Assembly (NCBI RefSeq): GCF_040730185.1
Contig: NZ_CP160402.1
Span: 5,022,001-5,086,000 of the forward strand
Origin: Streptomyces sp. Je 1-332
GTDB lineage: Bacteria; Actinomycetota; Actinomycetes; Streptomycetales; Streptomycetaceae
Direction: 5' to 3'
DNA length: 64,000 nucleotides
A program made the position numbers and the translations under genes. Every line of letters begins with the position of its first letter. Position 1 is the first letter of the stretch. Positions 8,448 through 17,470 of the stretch are shown one piece after another. Below the pieces are notes generated by a model. It was not told the DNA's origin. It searched no databases and saw only the letters and a list, made by a program, of their open reading frames with translations.

Positions 8448-9338
8448 TCAGTACGAGGAGCCGGACGCGCCCAGAGAACCCGTGGGGTGCCAGACGGTCT
8501 TGGTCTCCAGGAAGGCGGTCAGGCGGTGCGTGCCCGGGTCCGCCGACCAGTCCACAGGCTGTGGACGGACGACGCGCTTGAGGTTGTCCGCCGCGGCGAC
8601 CTCCAGCTCCTTGGCCAGTACGTCGTCCTCGACGCCCGCGAGGTCGATCGCGTTCACGTCCTGGTGCGCGGCGAGCGACGGGGTGATCTCCGCCGTACGG
8701 CCCGAGAGGATGTTGACCACGCCGCCGGGCAGGTCGGAGGTGGCGAGCACCTCGCCCAGCGAGAGCGCCGGGAGCGGGGAGTCCTCGCTCGCGATCACCA
8801 CGGCCGTGTTGCCCGTCGCGATCACCGGGGCGATGACCGACACCAGGCCGAGGAACGAGGACTTCTGCGGGGCGACGACCGTCACCACGCCCGTCGGCTC
8901 CGGCGAGGAGAGGTTGAAGAAGGGGCCCGCGACCGGGTTTCCGCCGCCGACGAGCTGGGCGATCTTGTCGGTCCAGCCCGCGTACCAGACCCAGCGGTCG
9001 ATCGCCGCGTCCACCACCGCGGCGGCCTTCGACTTGGACAGGCCCTCCGCCTCGGCGACCTCGCGGACGAACTGCTCCCTGCGGCCCTCCAGCATCTCCG
9101 CGACGCGGTAGAGGATCTGGCCGCGGAGGTAGGCCGTCTTGCCCGCCCAGCCACCCTGCGCCTTGCGCGCGGCGGAGACGGCGTCACGCGCGTCCTTGCG
9201 GGAGGAGAGCGGGGCGTTGGCCAGCCACTTGTTCTTCGAGTCAGTCACCTCGTACACCCGGCCGCTCTCGGAACGCGGGAACTTCCCGCCCACGTACAGC
9301 TTGTAGGTCTTGAAGACGCTCAAACGCTGCTCAGACAT
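8448..9338 (-). CDS. aldehyde dehydrogenase homologue without catalytic Cys
   Basis: 296 residues matching only the N-terminal (NAD-binding) part of the aldehyde dehydrogenase fold: KLYVGGKFPRSESGR, AVSAARKAQGGWAGKTAYLRGQ, DRWVWYAGWTDK. The protein has no cysteine at all, the usual PWNFP is replaced by APQKSSFLG, and the catalytic domain is missing, so it cannot work as an aldehyde dehydrogenase. ATG 9338 overlaps the end of the full-length gene by 8 bp (its stop is 9331-9333), so the two are likely made together. S. coelicolor has a comparable short partner as I recall. A regulatory or scaffold subunit is my guess; calling it a pseudogene is less likely because its codons and frame are clean. 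Confidence 0.8.
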   Translation of the reverse strand: MSEQRLSVFKTYKLYVGGKFPRSESGRVYEVTDSKNKWLANAPLSSRKDARDAVSAARKAQGGWAGKTAYLRGQILYRVAEMLEGRREQFVREVAEAEGLSKSKAAAVVDAAIDRWVWYAGWTDKIAQLVGGGNPVAGPFFNLSSPEPTGVVTVVAPQKSSFLGLVSVIAPVIATGNTAVVIASEDSPLPALSLGEVLATSDLPGGVVNILSGRTAEITPSLAAHQDVNAIDLAGVEDDVLAKELEVAAADNLKRVVRPQPVDWSADPGTHRLTAFLETKTVWHPTGSLGASGSSY

Positions 9339-10770
9339 CGAGGTAAGCCTCCAGGCCGTGGCGGCCGCCCTCGCGGCCGTAACCCGATTCCTTGTAGCCG
9401 CCGAAGGGCGAGGTCGGGTCGAACTTGTTGAACGTGTTGGCCCAGATGACGCCCGCCCGCAGGCGGTCGGCGACCGCGAGGATGCGCGAGCCCTTCTCCG
9501 TCCAGATGCCGGCGGAGAGGCCGTACTGCGTGTTGTTGGCCTTGGCGACGGCCTCTTCCGGCGTGCGGAAGGTCAGCACCGAGAGCACCGGGCCGAAGAT
9601 CTCGTCGCGCGCGACGGTGTGCGCCTGCGTGACGTTCGTGAACAGCGTCGGCGCGAACCAGTAGCCGGAGGAGGGCAGTTCGCACGGGGCGGACCAGCGC
9701 TCGGCGCCCTCCGCCTCGCCGGTCTCGGTCAGGGCCTTGATGCGGGCGAGCTGCTCGGCGGAGTTGATCGCGCCGATGTCCGTGTTCTTGTCCAGCGGGT
9801 CACCGAGGCGCAGGGTGGTCAGGCGCCGCTTCAGGGCGTCGAGCACCTCGTCCTTGACCGACTCCTGTACGAGGAGGCGCGAGCCCGCGCAGCAGACCTG
9901 GCCCTGGTTGAAGAAGATGCCCGTGACGATGCCCTCGACGGCCTGGTCGATGGGGGCGTCGTCGAAGACGATGTTGGCGCCCTTGCCGCCCAGTTCGAGC
10001 GTGACCTTCTTGTCCGTGCCCGCGACCTGGCGCGCGATGGCCTTGCCGACGGCGGTCGAGCCGGTGAAGGCGACCTTGTTCACGTCCGGGTGCGCGGTGA
10101 GGGCCGCGCCCGCGTCGCCGTACCCGGGAAGGATGTTGACGACGCCCTTGGGCAGGCCCGCCTGGCGGCAGATGTCCGCGAAGAACAGGGCGCTCAGGGG
10201 CGTGGTCTCGGCGGGCTTCAGGACGACGGTGTTGCCCGTCGCGAGGGCGGGGGCGATCTTCCACGCGAGCATCAGGAGCGGGAAGTTCCAGGGGATGACC
10301 TGGCCCGCGACGCCGAGCGGCTTCGGGTCCGCGCCATAGCCCGCGTGGTCGAGCTTGTCGGCCCAGCCCGCGTAGTAGAAGAAGTGCGCGGCGACCAGCG
10401 GGAGGTCGGCGTCGCGCGTCTCCTTGATGGGCTTTCCGTTGTCGAGGGTCTCCAGGACGGCCAGTTCGCGGCTGCGCTCCTGGATGATCCGCGCGATGCG
10501 GAAGAGGTACTTGGCGCGCTCGGCGCCCGGCAGCGCGGACCACTTCTCGAAGGCCCTGCGGGCGGCCTTGACCGCGCGGTCGACGTCTTCGGACGAGGCC
10601 TGCGCGACCTCGGAGAGGACCTCTTCGGTGGAGGGCGAGACGGTCTTGAAGACCTTGCCGTCGGCGGCCTCCACGAACTCGCCGTCGATGAACAGGCCGT
10701 ACGACGGCGCGATGTCGACGACCGCGCGGGACTCCGGCGCGGGAGCGTACTCGAAGCGTGGGGAAGTCAT
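9331..10770 (-). CDS. NAD-dependent aldehyde dehydrogenase
   Basis: 479-residue full-length enzyme oxidising an aldehyde to the acid. Seen: PWNFPLLML, KPAETTPLSA, FTGSTAVGKAIA (cofactor site), LELGGKGANIVF with the general-base Glu, FFNQGQVCCAGSR with the catalytic Cys, and a C-terminal FGGYKESGYGREGG. Three bases after the deoC stop, so the natural substrate is probably acetaldehyde released by deoxyribose-phosphate aldolase; that is inference from the operon. ATG 10770. Confidence 0.92.
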   Translation of the reverse strand: MTSPRFEYAPAPESRAVVDIAPSYGLFIDGEFVEAADGKVFKTVSPSTEEVLSEVAQASSEDVDRAVKAARRAFEKWSALPGAERAKYLFRIARIIQERSRELAVLETLDNGKPIKETRDADLPLVAAHFFYYAGWADKLDHAGYGADPKPLGVAGQVIPWNFPLLMLAWKIAPALATGNTVVLKPAETTPLSALFFADICRQAGLPKGVVNILPGYGDAGAALTAHPDVNKVAFTGSTAVGKAIARQVAGTDKKVTLELGGKGANIVFDDAPIDQAVEGIVTGIFFNQGQVCCAGSRLLVQESVKDEVLDALKRRLTTLRLGDPLDKNTDIGAINSAEQLARIKALTETGEAEGAERWSAPCELPSSGYWFAPTLFTNVTQAHTVARDEIFGPVLSVLTFRTPEEAVAKANNTQYGLSAGIWTEKGSRILAVADRLRAGVIWANTFNKFDPTSPFGGYKESGYGREGGRHGLEAYLDV

Positions 10771-10773
10771 GGG

Positions 10774-11733
10774 TCAGTCCACCGTCACGTAGTCGGGGCC
10801 GGAGTAGCGGCCCGTGGCCAGCTTCTGGCGCTGCATCAGCAGGTCGTTGAGGAGCGATGAGGCGCCGAAGCGGAACCAGTGGTTGTCCAGCCAGTCCTCG
10901 CCCGCGGTCTCGTTCACCAGGACGAGGAACTTGATCGCGTCCTTGGAGGTGCGGATGCCGCCCGCGGGCTTCACCCCGACCTGTACGCCGGTCTGCTCGC
11001 GGAAGTCGCGCACGGCCTCCAGCATCAGGAGGGTGTTCGCGGGGGTGGCGTTGACGCCGACCTTGCCGGTCGAGGTCTTGATGAAGTCCGCGCCCGCGAG
11101 CATGCCGATCCAGGAGGCGCGGCGGATGTTGTCGTACGTGGACAGCTCGCCGGTCTCGAAGATGACCTTGAGCCGGGCCTCGCCGGAGGCTTCCTTCACG
11201 GCGCGGATCTGCTCGAACACCGTCATGTAGTCGCCGGCGAGGAAGGCGCCGCGGTCGATGACCATGTCGATCTCGTCGGCACCCGCCGCGACGGCCTCGC
11301 GGACGTCGCCGAGCTTCACGTCGATGGCGGCGCGGCCCGCGGGGAAGGCGGTCGCGACGGAGGCGACCTTGACGCCGCTGTCGCCGACGGCTTCCTTGGC
11401 GGTGGCCACCATGTCCGGATAGACGCAGACCGCGGCGGTCCTCGGGGTGCCGCGGTCGGTCGGATCGGGGTGCACGGCCTTCGCGCCGAGCGCCCGGACC
11501 TTGCCCGGGGTGTCGGCGCCCTCCAGCGTCGTCAGGTCGATCATCGAGATGGCGAGATCGATGGCGTACGCCTTCGCCGTCGTCTTGATCGAACGGGTGC
11601 CGAGCGCTGAGGCGCGTGCCTCCAGGCCGACCGTGTCGACGCCGGGCAGCCCGTGGAGGAAGCGGCGCAGCGTGCGGTCCGACGCTGTGGCGTCCGTCAG
11701 CGCGTGTGCGGTGGGGGCGGATGCAGGGGGCAT
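10774..11733 (-). CDS. deoC: deoxyribose-phosphate aldolase
   Basis: Splits 2-deoxyribose 5-phosphate, the product of deoxynucleoside breakdown, into glyceraldehyde 3-phosphate and acetaldehyde. 319 residues; the Schiff-base Lys lies in ADFIKTSTGK and the second active-site Lys in VGVKPAGGIRT; DEIDMVIDRG is also conserved. ATG 11733 is chosen since the upstream frame is repetitive promoter DNA. First gene of a three-gene operon with two aldehyde dehydrogenase homologues. A perfect 12-bp palindrome sits 19 bp before the start and recurs in front of the purine nucleoside phosphorylase gene, so it is probably controlled by nucleosides. Confidence 0.95.
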   Translation of the reverse strand: MPPASAPTAHALTDATASDRTLRRFLHGLPGVDTVGLEARASALGTRSIKTTAKAYAIDLAISMIDLTTLEGADTPGKVRALGAKAVHPDPTDRGTPRTAAVCVYPDMVATAKEAVGDSGVKVASVATAFPAGRAAIDVKLGDVREAVAAGADEIDMVIDRGAFLAGDYMTVFEQIRAVKEASGEARLKVIFETGELSTYDNIRRASWIGMLAGADFIKTSTGKVGVNATPANTLLMLEAVRDFREQTGVQVGVKPAGGIRTSKDAIKFLVLVNETAGEDWLDNHWFRFGASSLLNDLLMQRQKLATGRYSGPDYVTVD

Positions 11734-11752
11734 GGTCACGAGGGGAGCATAT

Positions 11753-11764
11753 CTACGCGCGTAG
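11753..11764. promoter_or_regulatory. putative nucleoside operator, copy 1
   Basis: Perfect palindrome CTACGCGCGTAG, ending 20 bases before the deoC start codon. The identical 12-mer lies at 17471-17482 before the purine nucleoside phosphorylase gene. Two identical palindromes at the same relative place before two genes of one pathway point to a shared repressor site. The regulator is not identified. Confidence 0.7.
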
Positions 11765-11957
11765 CGGCTGTACAGGGGGCGGGTTGCTCCGGGGGTGGCT
11801 CCGTGGGTTGCTCTGCGGGTGGCTCCTGGGTGGCTCCCGGGTGGCTCCCCCTTTGGCAGGGCGCCGTCTTCCTCTCGAGGCCCGCCGCTTCGTGGCGGAT
11901 TTCTCCCACCCGCCCACCCGATCACCCCGCAGTGAAGCGCTCAGGCAGAATCAACCC

Positions 11958-12608
11958 ATGAGTGAGCCCCAGCACCCCCAGGCTGAGCCCGAGTACAAGG
12001 ACCGGACCTACCGGTCGTCCGGCGGTATCGCCGGAGGCGTCCTGCTGCTCGCCCTCGGCGGCTGGCTCGGCATCGACGCGATGATCCGGGGGGAGGGCCG
12101 CACCCCGTGGCTCGCGCTCGCCGGGCTGCTCCTGGCGGTGCCGCTCGTCGTCGCCTTCACCCTGCGCCCCGCCGTGTACGCCAACGACGACCGGCTCCGC
12201 GTCCGCAACCCGTTCCGCACGATCACGCTCCCGTGGGCGTCGGTCTCGGGGCTGCGTTCCGGGTACTCGAACGAGGTCCTCACCCAGTCCGGCACCAAGT
12301 ACCAGCTCTGGGCCATCCCGGTCTCCCTGCGCGGCCGCAAGAAGGCGGCGCGGCGGAGGTCGCAGGCGATGGCCGCCGGTGATCCGAGCGTCGGCGGCCC
12401 CGGTCTGCGTGCTTCGACGCGGCCCGGTCAGCCGCCGTCCCAGCGCGCCGCCGGTGACCAGGTCATGGACGACCTGCGCGACCTGTCCGAGCAGCGCGCC
12501 GCCGCGAAGTCCGCGCAGGGCGAGCCCGAGGTCCGCTGGGGCTACGAGATCCTCGCCCCGGCGGTGGCCGGGGTGGTGCTGCTCGCGGTGATCCTCGCCG
12601 TTGGCTAG
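11958..12608 (+). CDS. PH-domain membrane protein
   Basis: 216 residues. Two N-terminal transmembrane helices (about 20-40 and 49-68), then a bacterial PH-like domain (VYANDDRLRVRNPFRTITLPWASVSGLR, about residues 74-125), a flexible Arg/Ala-rich stretch and a C-terminal helix (LAPAVAGVVLLAVILAVG). Common in actinobacteria with unknown role; membrane-associated scaffolding is likely. ATG 11958. The last 26 codons form the first copy of a 178-bp unit repeated three times at the 3' end. Divergent from deoC. Confidence 0.8.
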   Translation: MSEPQHPQAEPEYKDRTYRSSGGIAGGVLLLALGGWLGIDAMIRGEGRTPWLALAGLLLAVPLVVAFTLRPAVYANDDRLRVRNPFRTITLPWASVSGLRSGYSNEVLTQSGTKYQLWAIPVSLRGRKKAARRRSQAMAAGDPSVGGPGLRASTRPGQPPSQRAAGDQVMDDLRDLSEQRAAAKSAQGEPEVRWGYEILAPAVAGVVLLAVILAVG

Positions 12609-13064
12609 AGGCCGCGCTCACGGCGGGCCCGTCCACGCGAGCAGCGTGTGGCCCCCGAACGCTGCCGATGTCGTCGCCGCTACCACCGTCACCGTCACGG
12701 CCACGTGCGTCCGTTGGGGCTTTGAGAGTCTCGCGCCGGCGGTGGCCGGGGTGGTGCTGCTCGCGGTGATCCTTGCCGTTGGTTAGAGGCCGCGCTCACG
12801 GCGGGCCCATCCAGGCGAGCAGCATGTGGCCCCCGAACGCTGCCGATGTCGTCGCCGCTACCACCGTCACCGTCACGGCCACGTGCGTCCGTTGGGGCTT
12901 TGAGAGTCTCGCGCCGGCGGTGGCCGGGGTGGTGCTGCTCGCGGTGATCCTCGCCGTTGGTTAGAGGCCGCGCTCACGGCGGGCCCATCCAGGCGAGCAG
13001 CATGTGGCCCCCGAACGCTGCCGATGTCGTCGCCGCCGCCACCATCACCGTCACGGCCACGTGC
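12531..13064. repeat. three tandem copies of a 178-bp convergent gene-end junction
   Basis: Copies at 12531-12708, 12709-12886 and 12887-13064, exactly 178 bp each. Every unit contains the last codons of the PH-domain gene (+ strand, stop codons at 12606, 12784, 12962) and the last codons of the mannosyltransferase gene (- strand). Copy 1 carries the genuine 3' end of the former, copy 3 that of the latter. Copies 2 and 3 share identical changes in the PH-gene tail, and copies 1 and 2 share changes in the other tail. 178 is not a multiple of three, so the extra tails are out of frame with each other and are probably untranslated. Confidence 0.9.
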
Positions 13065-14221
13065 GTCCGTGCGCGGGCCAGTGTCGCCGCGAGCGGCAGC
13101 AGCAAGGGGAAGCCGGGGAGCAGGAAGCGGGCGCGGGGGAAGTAGACCCCCTTGCTGCCGAGCACGATCAGGAGCAGCAGGCCCGTGAAGACCAGCAGCG
13201 GCAGCGGCTGCCGGTCGCCCACCGACAGGACGAACAGCGCCACCGACGCGAGCAGCGTCGCGGTCACCATGATCAGGAACAGCTGCGGACGCTGCGCCGC
13301 GAGCAGGTCGTACATCGTCCGCAGGGTGGCCACCCCGCCGTCCCACTCGTTGCGCCACAGCTTCTGCACGGCGAAGTAACCGTCCCAGCGGCCGAGCCGC
13401 AGCCCCACCCAGCCGACGTACGAGAGCCAGCCGAGCGGGGCGAGCAGGGCGCCCAGAAGCGTGTGTACGCGCGCCTTGCCGTCGCCCTTCGCCCGGCGCG
13501 TGCGCCACAGCGTGAGCAGGGCCGTCAGGGACACCGCCGCCGCGAGCGCCACCCCCGTAGGGCGGGTCAGGCCCGCGAGTGCGGCCAGCGAACCCGCCCA
13601 GATCCAGCGGCCGGTGAGCACGGCGTACAGGGACCACGCCGTGAGTGCCGTGAAGAGCGACTCCGTGTAGCCCATCCACTGCACGAGCGCGATGGGCAGC
13701 GAACCCCAGAGCGCGGCGAGCAGGACGCCCGCCCTGCGCCCGTACAGATGGTCGCCCACCGCGAAGATCCCCCACGCCGCGAGCAACGAGCAGAGGACGG
13801 AGACCGTGAGACCCACGGCGCCGCGCGGCTCCGGGACGAGCACGCTGCCCGCCCTGATGAGCAGCGGGTGCAGCGGGAAGAAGGCGAGGTTGTTCGCGTC
13901 GATCTGGGTGCCCAGGGTGTTCGCGTACCCCTTGTCGGCGATCCTCAGATACCAGTCGCAGTCCCACGACTCCGCAAGAAGATGCCAGACGTCCCGGTGC
14001 TCCCTGCGGGCCCACAGGGCGAAGACGACGGCCCCGAAGAGGCGTACGGCGGCGTACGCGAGGAGTGCGGGCGACGCGTGGCGCAGGGCGCGGGTGGCGC
14101 GTGCCCTGCGGTCCGTGCTGAGGTTCCGCGCGCTGCCGGGGCGGCCGGCCGGGGGAACGATCCGGGGTGCGGCGGCGGACGCCGGGGCGGTCGAGGTCTC
14201 TGGGGTCGGTCCGTACGGCAC
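12974..14221 (-). CDS. PIG-V-type mannosyltransferase, membrane glycosyltransferase
   Basis: 415-residue GT-C fold membrane protein. At least eight hydrophobic segments; the first extracytoplasmic loop has the acidic WDCDWYLRIADKGY motif typical of PIG-V/PMT-like transferases, followed by FFPLHPLLIR and, later, WMGYTESLF and LTRPTGVALA. It likely transfers mannose from a polyprenyl-phosphate donor outside the cell; acceptor unknown. GTG 14221 is the only start that leaves the first helix complete. The first 45 residues are a cytoplasmic Ala/Pro-rich tail. Lies just after the phosphohexomutase gene, which may supply mannose phosphate, but a strong hairpin separates them. Confidence 0.85.
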   Translation of the reverse strand: MPYGPTPETSTAPASAAAPRIVPPAGRPGSARNLSTDRRARATRALRHASPALLAYAAVRLFGAVVFALWARREHRDVWHLLAESWDCDWYLRIADKGYANTLGTQIDANNLAFFPLHPLLIRAGSVLVPEPRGAVGLTVSVLCSLLAAWGIFAVGDHLYGRRAGVLLAALWGSLPIALVQWMGYTESLFTALTAWSLYAVLTGRWIWAGSLAALAGLTRPTGVALAAAVSLTALLTLWRTRRAKGDGKARVHTLLGALLAPLGWLSYVGWVGLRLGRWDGYFAVQKLWRNEWDGGVATLRTMYDLLAAQRPQLFLIMVTATLLASVALFVLSVGDRQPLPLLVFTGLLLLIVLGSKGVYFPRARFLLPGFPLLLPLAATLARARTHVAVTVMVAAATTSAAFGGHMLLAWMGPP

Positions 14222-14244
14222 TGCGGCAGCTCCCGGAACGTGAT

Positions 14245-14287
14245 CGTGCGCTGCCGGTCACCCTTCCTGGGGGACCGGCAGCGCACG
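14245..14287 (-). terminator. terminator hairpin after the phosphohexomutase gene
   Basis: Perfect 15-bp stem (14245-14259 with 14273-14287) with a 13-base loop. It lies 76 bp past the phosphomutase stop and only 23 bp before the mannosyltransferase start, so the latter must be transcribed from within or just after it, or by partial read-through. Confidence 0.7.
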
Positions 14288-14362
14288 GGGTCGCTGCGGC
14301 AGCTGCGCCGGCGGAACCACCCGGACGGGTGGCCCCCCGCCGCTGTCCGCGTCGGCTATCGG

Positions 14363-16009
14363 CTAGATGCCGGCGGCCGCCGAAAGGTCGCGCTTGATCG
14401 CCGCGAGGAGTTCCGTGGCCTCGGTGCGGGCGGCGGGCAGGCCGGACTTCTCCGACACCGGGACCACCACCTCCAGGTAGCACTTCAGCTTCGGCTCCGT
14501 GCCGCTCGGGCGCACGATGACGCGGGCCCCGTCGAGCGTGTAGCGCAGGCCGTCCGTGGGCGGCAGCGTGTCCGTGCCCCGCGTGAGGTCCTCGGCCCTG
14601 GTCACGGGCAGACCCGCGAGCACGGTCGGCGGCTGCTCGCGCAGGCGGCGCATCGCGTCCGCGATCACGGAGAGGTCCTCCACGCGGACCGAAAGCTGGT
14701 CGGTGGCGTGCAGCCCGTGCTCCACGGCGAGGTCTTCCAGAAGGTCGAGCAGGGTGCGCCCCTGCTCCTTCAGCTCGGACGCCAGCTCGGTCAGGAGCAG
14801 CGCCGCCGTGATGCCGTCCTTGTCGCGTACGCCTTCGGGGTCCACGCAGTAGCCGAGGGCCTCTTCGTAGCCGTAGCGCAGGTCCTCCACGCGGGCGATC
14901 CACTTGAAGCCGGTGAGGGTCTCCTCGTAACCGAGGCCCGCCTTCTGCGCGATCCGGCCCAGCAGGGAGGAGGACACGATCGACTCGGCGAACGTGCCGC
15001 GGGCGCCCCGACGCACGAGGTGGGCCGCCAGGAGCGCGCCGACCTCGTCGCCCCGGAGCATGCGCCAGTCAGCGCCGCCGGGGCCGTCCTTGACCGCCGC
15101 GGCGCAGCGGTCCGCGTCCGGGTCGTTGGCGATGATCAGGTCCGGGTCCGCCTCGCGGGCCTTGGCGAAGGAGAGGTCCATCGCGCCCGGCTCCTCCGGG
15201 TTGGGGAACGCGACGGTCGGGAAGTCCGGGTCGGGCTCCGCCTGCTCGGCGACGAGCTCCGGGGCGGGGAAGCCCGCCCGCTCGAACGCCGCGAGGAGCA
15301 TGTCCTTGCCGACGCCGTGCATCGCCGTATAGACGGTGCGGGCCGTGCGGGGGGAGCCGGGGGACAGGACGGCGTCGGTACGGGCGAGGTAGGCGTCGAG
15401 GACGTCGTCGCCGAGGGTCTGCCAGCCGGACTCGGGGCGGGGCACGTCGTGCAGGCTCGCGACGGCGTCGATCTGCGCCGCGATCTCCGCGTCGGCGGGC
15501 GGGACGATCTGGGAGCCGTCGCCGAGGTAGACCTTGTAGCCGTTGTCGCGCGGGGGGTTGTGGCTCGCCGTCACCTCCACGCCGGCGACCGCGCCGAGGT
15601 GCCTTATGGCGAAGGCGAGTACGGGGGTGGGGAGCGGGCGGGGGAGCACCGCCGCCCTGAGTCCGGCGCCGGTCATCACGGCGGCCGTGTCGCGCGCGAA
15701 GTCGGCCGACTTGTGGCGGGCGTCGTAGCCGACGACGACCAGACCGCCGGTCTGTCCCTTGGCCTTGAGGTACGCGGCGAGGCCCGCCGCCGCGCGGATG
15801 ACCACGGAGCGGTTCATGCGCATGGGGCCCGCGCCGAGCTCCCCGCGGAGGCCGGCGGTGCCGAACTGGAGGGTGCCGCTGAAACGGGCGGTCAGCTCTG
15901 CGGTGTCCTCGGCGTCGATGAGCTTCGCGAGTTCCTCGCGGGTCTCGCTGTCCGGGTCCTCGGCCAGCCAGGCCTGGGCCCGCGCGATGAGTTCAGAGTC
16001 GTCCAGCAC
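14363..16009 (-). CDS. phospho-sugar mutase (phosphomannomutase/phosphopentomutase-like)
   Basis: 548-residue alpha-D-phosphohexomutase. Four-domain landmarks in order: phosphoserine loop VTASHNPPRDNGYK with Ser149, Mg loop NDPDADR, sugar-binding EEALGY and phosphate-binding RPSGTEPK. Interconverts 1- and 6-phosphates of mannose or glucose, or ribose 1/5-phosphate. The location between deoC and the purine nucleoside phosphorylase would fit phosphopentomutase activity, needed to feed deoC, whereas sequence labels usually say phosphomannomutase; I cannot decide. GTG 16009. Confidence 0.9.
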   Translation of the reverse strand: MLDDSELIARAQAWLAEDPDSETREELAKLIDAEDTAELTARFSGTLQFGTAGLRGELGAGPMRMNRSVVIRAAAGLAAYLKAKGQTGGLVVVGYDARHKSADFARDTAAVMTGAGLRAAVLPRPLPTPVLAFAIRHLGAVAGVEVTASHNPPRDNGYKVYLGDGSQIVPPADAEIAAQIDAVASLHDVPRPESGWQTLGDDVLDAYLARTDAVLSPGSPRTARTVYTAMHGVGKDMLLAAFERAGFPAPELVAEQAEPDPDFPTVAFPNPEEPGAMDLSFAKAREADPDLIIANDPDADRCAAAVKDGPGGADWRMLRGDEVGALLAAHLVRRGARGTFAESIVSSSLLGRIAQKAGLGYEETLTGFKWIARVEDLRYGYEEALGYCVDPEGVRDKDGITAALLLTELASELKEQGRTLLDLLEDLAVEHGLHATDQLSVRVEDLSVIADAMRRLREQPPTVLAGLPVTRAEDLTRGTDTLPPTDGLRYTLDGARVIVRPSGTEPKLKCYLEVVVPVSEKSGLPAARTEATELLAAIKRDLSAAAGI

Positions 16010-16623
16010 GGTTCTTCAGCCTCTCGTATGCGGGGTTCTGTGCGGGCCGGGTATGGCTACCCGAGCCCGGGGCGGGTGCGGGGTGGGTACCCGGGCGGTT
16101 CGGTTCCGGGGCGGCCCCCGGTGCGTCTACCCGTTGCGGGTCGGGGGGCTTGCCCGGCTTGGGCCGCGGGTGCGTCTGTCTTTGGTGCGGCCCCCCCGGT
16201 GGGGCCTTTCTGTCCCACCGCTTCGCGGTGGATCTTTCCCGCCCACCCACCCGTTCACCCCGCGGCGGCAATGGCTTACGCACCCGCCCGACGCTCCGGG
16301 GCAAACGGGTGGGTGGGCGGAAAAGCCCGTGCGGCAACAGGCCTGACGCTCCGGGGCAAACGGGTGGGCGGGAGGGAAGGCCTGTACGGCAACAGGCCCG
16401 ACGCTCCGGGGTAAACGGGTGGGTGGGAGGGAAGGCCTGTACGGCAACCAGCGCTCCGGGCCACCAAGGCACAGTGCAGGGGCGCTCCCCCGGGGAGAGA
16501 AGCCCCAGGCCGACCGAAGCGCTCCCGGAGCAACGCACCCCGCCGGGCAAGTCGCCCCGCCGGGCAAGGGCACCCGCTAAGCAAGACGGCCCCCGCCAGG
16601 CCGGAGTCCCCCGCAGGGAAAAA
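16010..16623. other. 614-bp intergenic region with G-rich repeats, no gene
   Basis: No coding feature is convincing. It holds a 55-bp tandem repeat array on the right and, at about 16235-16260, the reverse-complement of the repeat core (CCCGCCCACCCACCCGTT). Similar cores are found at 11905-11930 and 28300-28385, so the element is dispersed. The left part has short CGGGTG-rich tracts. Confidence 0.7.
16290..16454. repeat. three 55-bp tandem repeats with G-quadruplex cores
   Basis: Units begin at 16290, 16345 and 16400 (GACGCTCCGGGG...), period 55 bp, with a broken fourth copy after 16450. Each has four short G runs separated by single bases: 16307-16320 (last run only GG), 16362-16376 and 16417-16431 (GGGTGGGTGGGAGGG). 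Single-base loops of this kind form very stable parallel quadruplexes in vitro. Confidence 0.85.
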
Positions 16624-17445
16624 TTAAATGCGGCCCAAGACGTCGCCCAGCAGCTCGCCCATGCGGGTAGCGCTGTCGCGGCCCGCCTGGAGGACTTCCT
16701 CGTGGTTCAGGGGCTCACCCGTCATGCCCGCGGCGAGGTTCGTCACCAGGGAGATGCCGAGCACCTCCGCACCCGCCTCACGCGCGGCGATCGCCTCGAG
16801 GACCGTCGACATGCCCACCAGGTCCGCACCGATCGTGCGGGCCATGCGGATCTCCGCCGGAGTCTCGTAGTGCGGGCCGGGGAACTGCGCGTAGACGCCC
16901 TCTTCGAGGGAGGGGTCGATCTCCTTGCAGAGGGCGCGCAGCCGCGGCGAGTACAGGTCCGTGAGGTCCACGAAGTTCGCGCCGACGATCGGCGACGTGG
17001 CCGTCAGGTTGAGGTGGTCGTTGATCAGGACCGGCTGGCCGGGACGCATGCCGTCGCGCAGACCGCCACAGCCGTTCGTCAGCACGATCGTCTTGCAGCC
17101 CGCGGCCACCGCGGTACGCACGCCGTGCGCGACGGCGGCGACGCCACGGCCCTCGTAGTAGTGGGTGCGGCCCAGGAAGACCAGGGCGCGCTTCTCCCCG
17201 ATCGAGATGGAGCGGATACGCCCCCCGTGTCCTTCCACGGCCGGCATCGGGAAGCCGGGCAGCTCGGTGACGGGGAACTCGGCGTCGGGCTCGCCGAGCG
17301 CGTCCACCGCCGGCGCCCAGCCGGAGCCCATCACAAGGGCTACGTCATGGGTCTCGGCGCCCGTCAGCTCACGCAGACGCGTGGCGGCGGCGTCGGCGGC
17401 GACGTAGGGGTCGCCCTGGTCATCCGAAATAACTGAAGCGTTCAC
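16624..17445 (-). CDS. punA: purine nucleoside phosphorylase
   Basis: Phosphorolysis of (deoxy)inosine and (deoxy)guanosine to base plus (deoxy)ribose 1-phosphate. 273 residues of the trimeric class: VMGSGW phosphate loop, [32 protein letters not shown] and [10 protein letters not shown] with the substrate-binding Met/Ser, and a late VTNLAAG with the purine-binding Asn. GTG 17445 avoids an Arg-rich leader and leaves the operator palindrome 25 bp upstream. Works after adenosine deaminase and before phosphosugar mutase/deoC in nucleoside catabolism. Confidence 0.93.
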   Translation of the reverse strand: MNASVISDDQGDPYVAADAAATRLRELTGAETHDVALVMGSGWAPAVDALGEPDAEFPVTELPGFPMPAVEGHGGRIRSISIGEKRALVFLGRTHYYEGRGVAAVAHGVRTAVAAGCKTIVLTNGCGGLRDGMRPGQPVLINDHLNLTATSPIVGANFVDLTDLYSPRLRALCKEIDPSLEEGVYAQFPGPHYETPAEIRMARTIGADLVGMSTVLEAIAAREAGAEVLGISLVTNLAAGMTGEPLNHEEVLQAGRDSATRMGELLGDVLGRI

Positions 17446-17470
17446 GCGGACGAGAGTAGCCGCTCTCGCC

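Noticed and set aside
11616-11957. Longer N terminus for the PH-domain protein
   Set aside because: The added residues come from deoC antisense and the deoC promoter with GGTGGCTCC repeats; ATG 11958 begins the conserved part.
13004-16414. An open frame of 1136 codons on the plus strand
   Set aside because: It is the antisense shadow of the mannosyltransferase and phosphomutase genes; the GC-rich third positions suppress stops. Its translation is Arg/Gly/Pro-rich with no domain.
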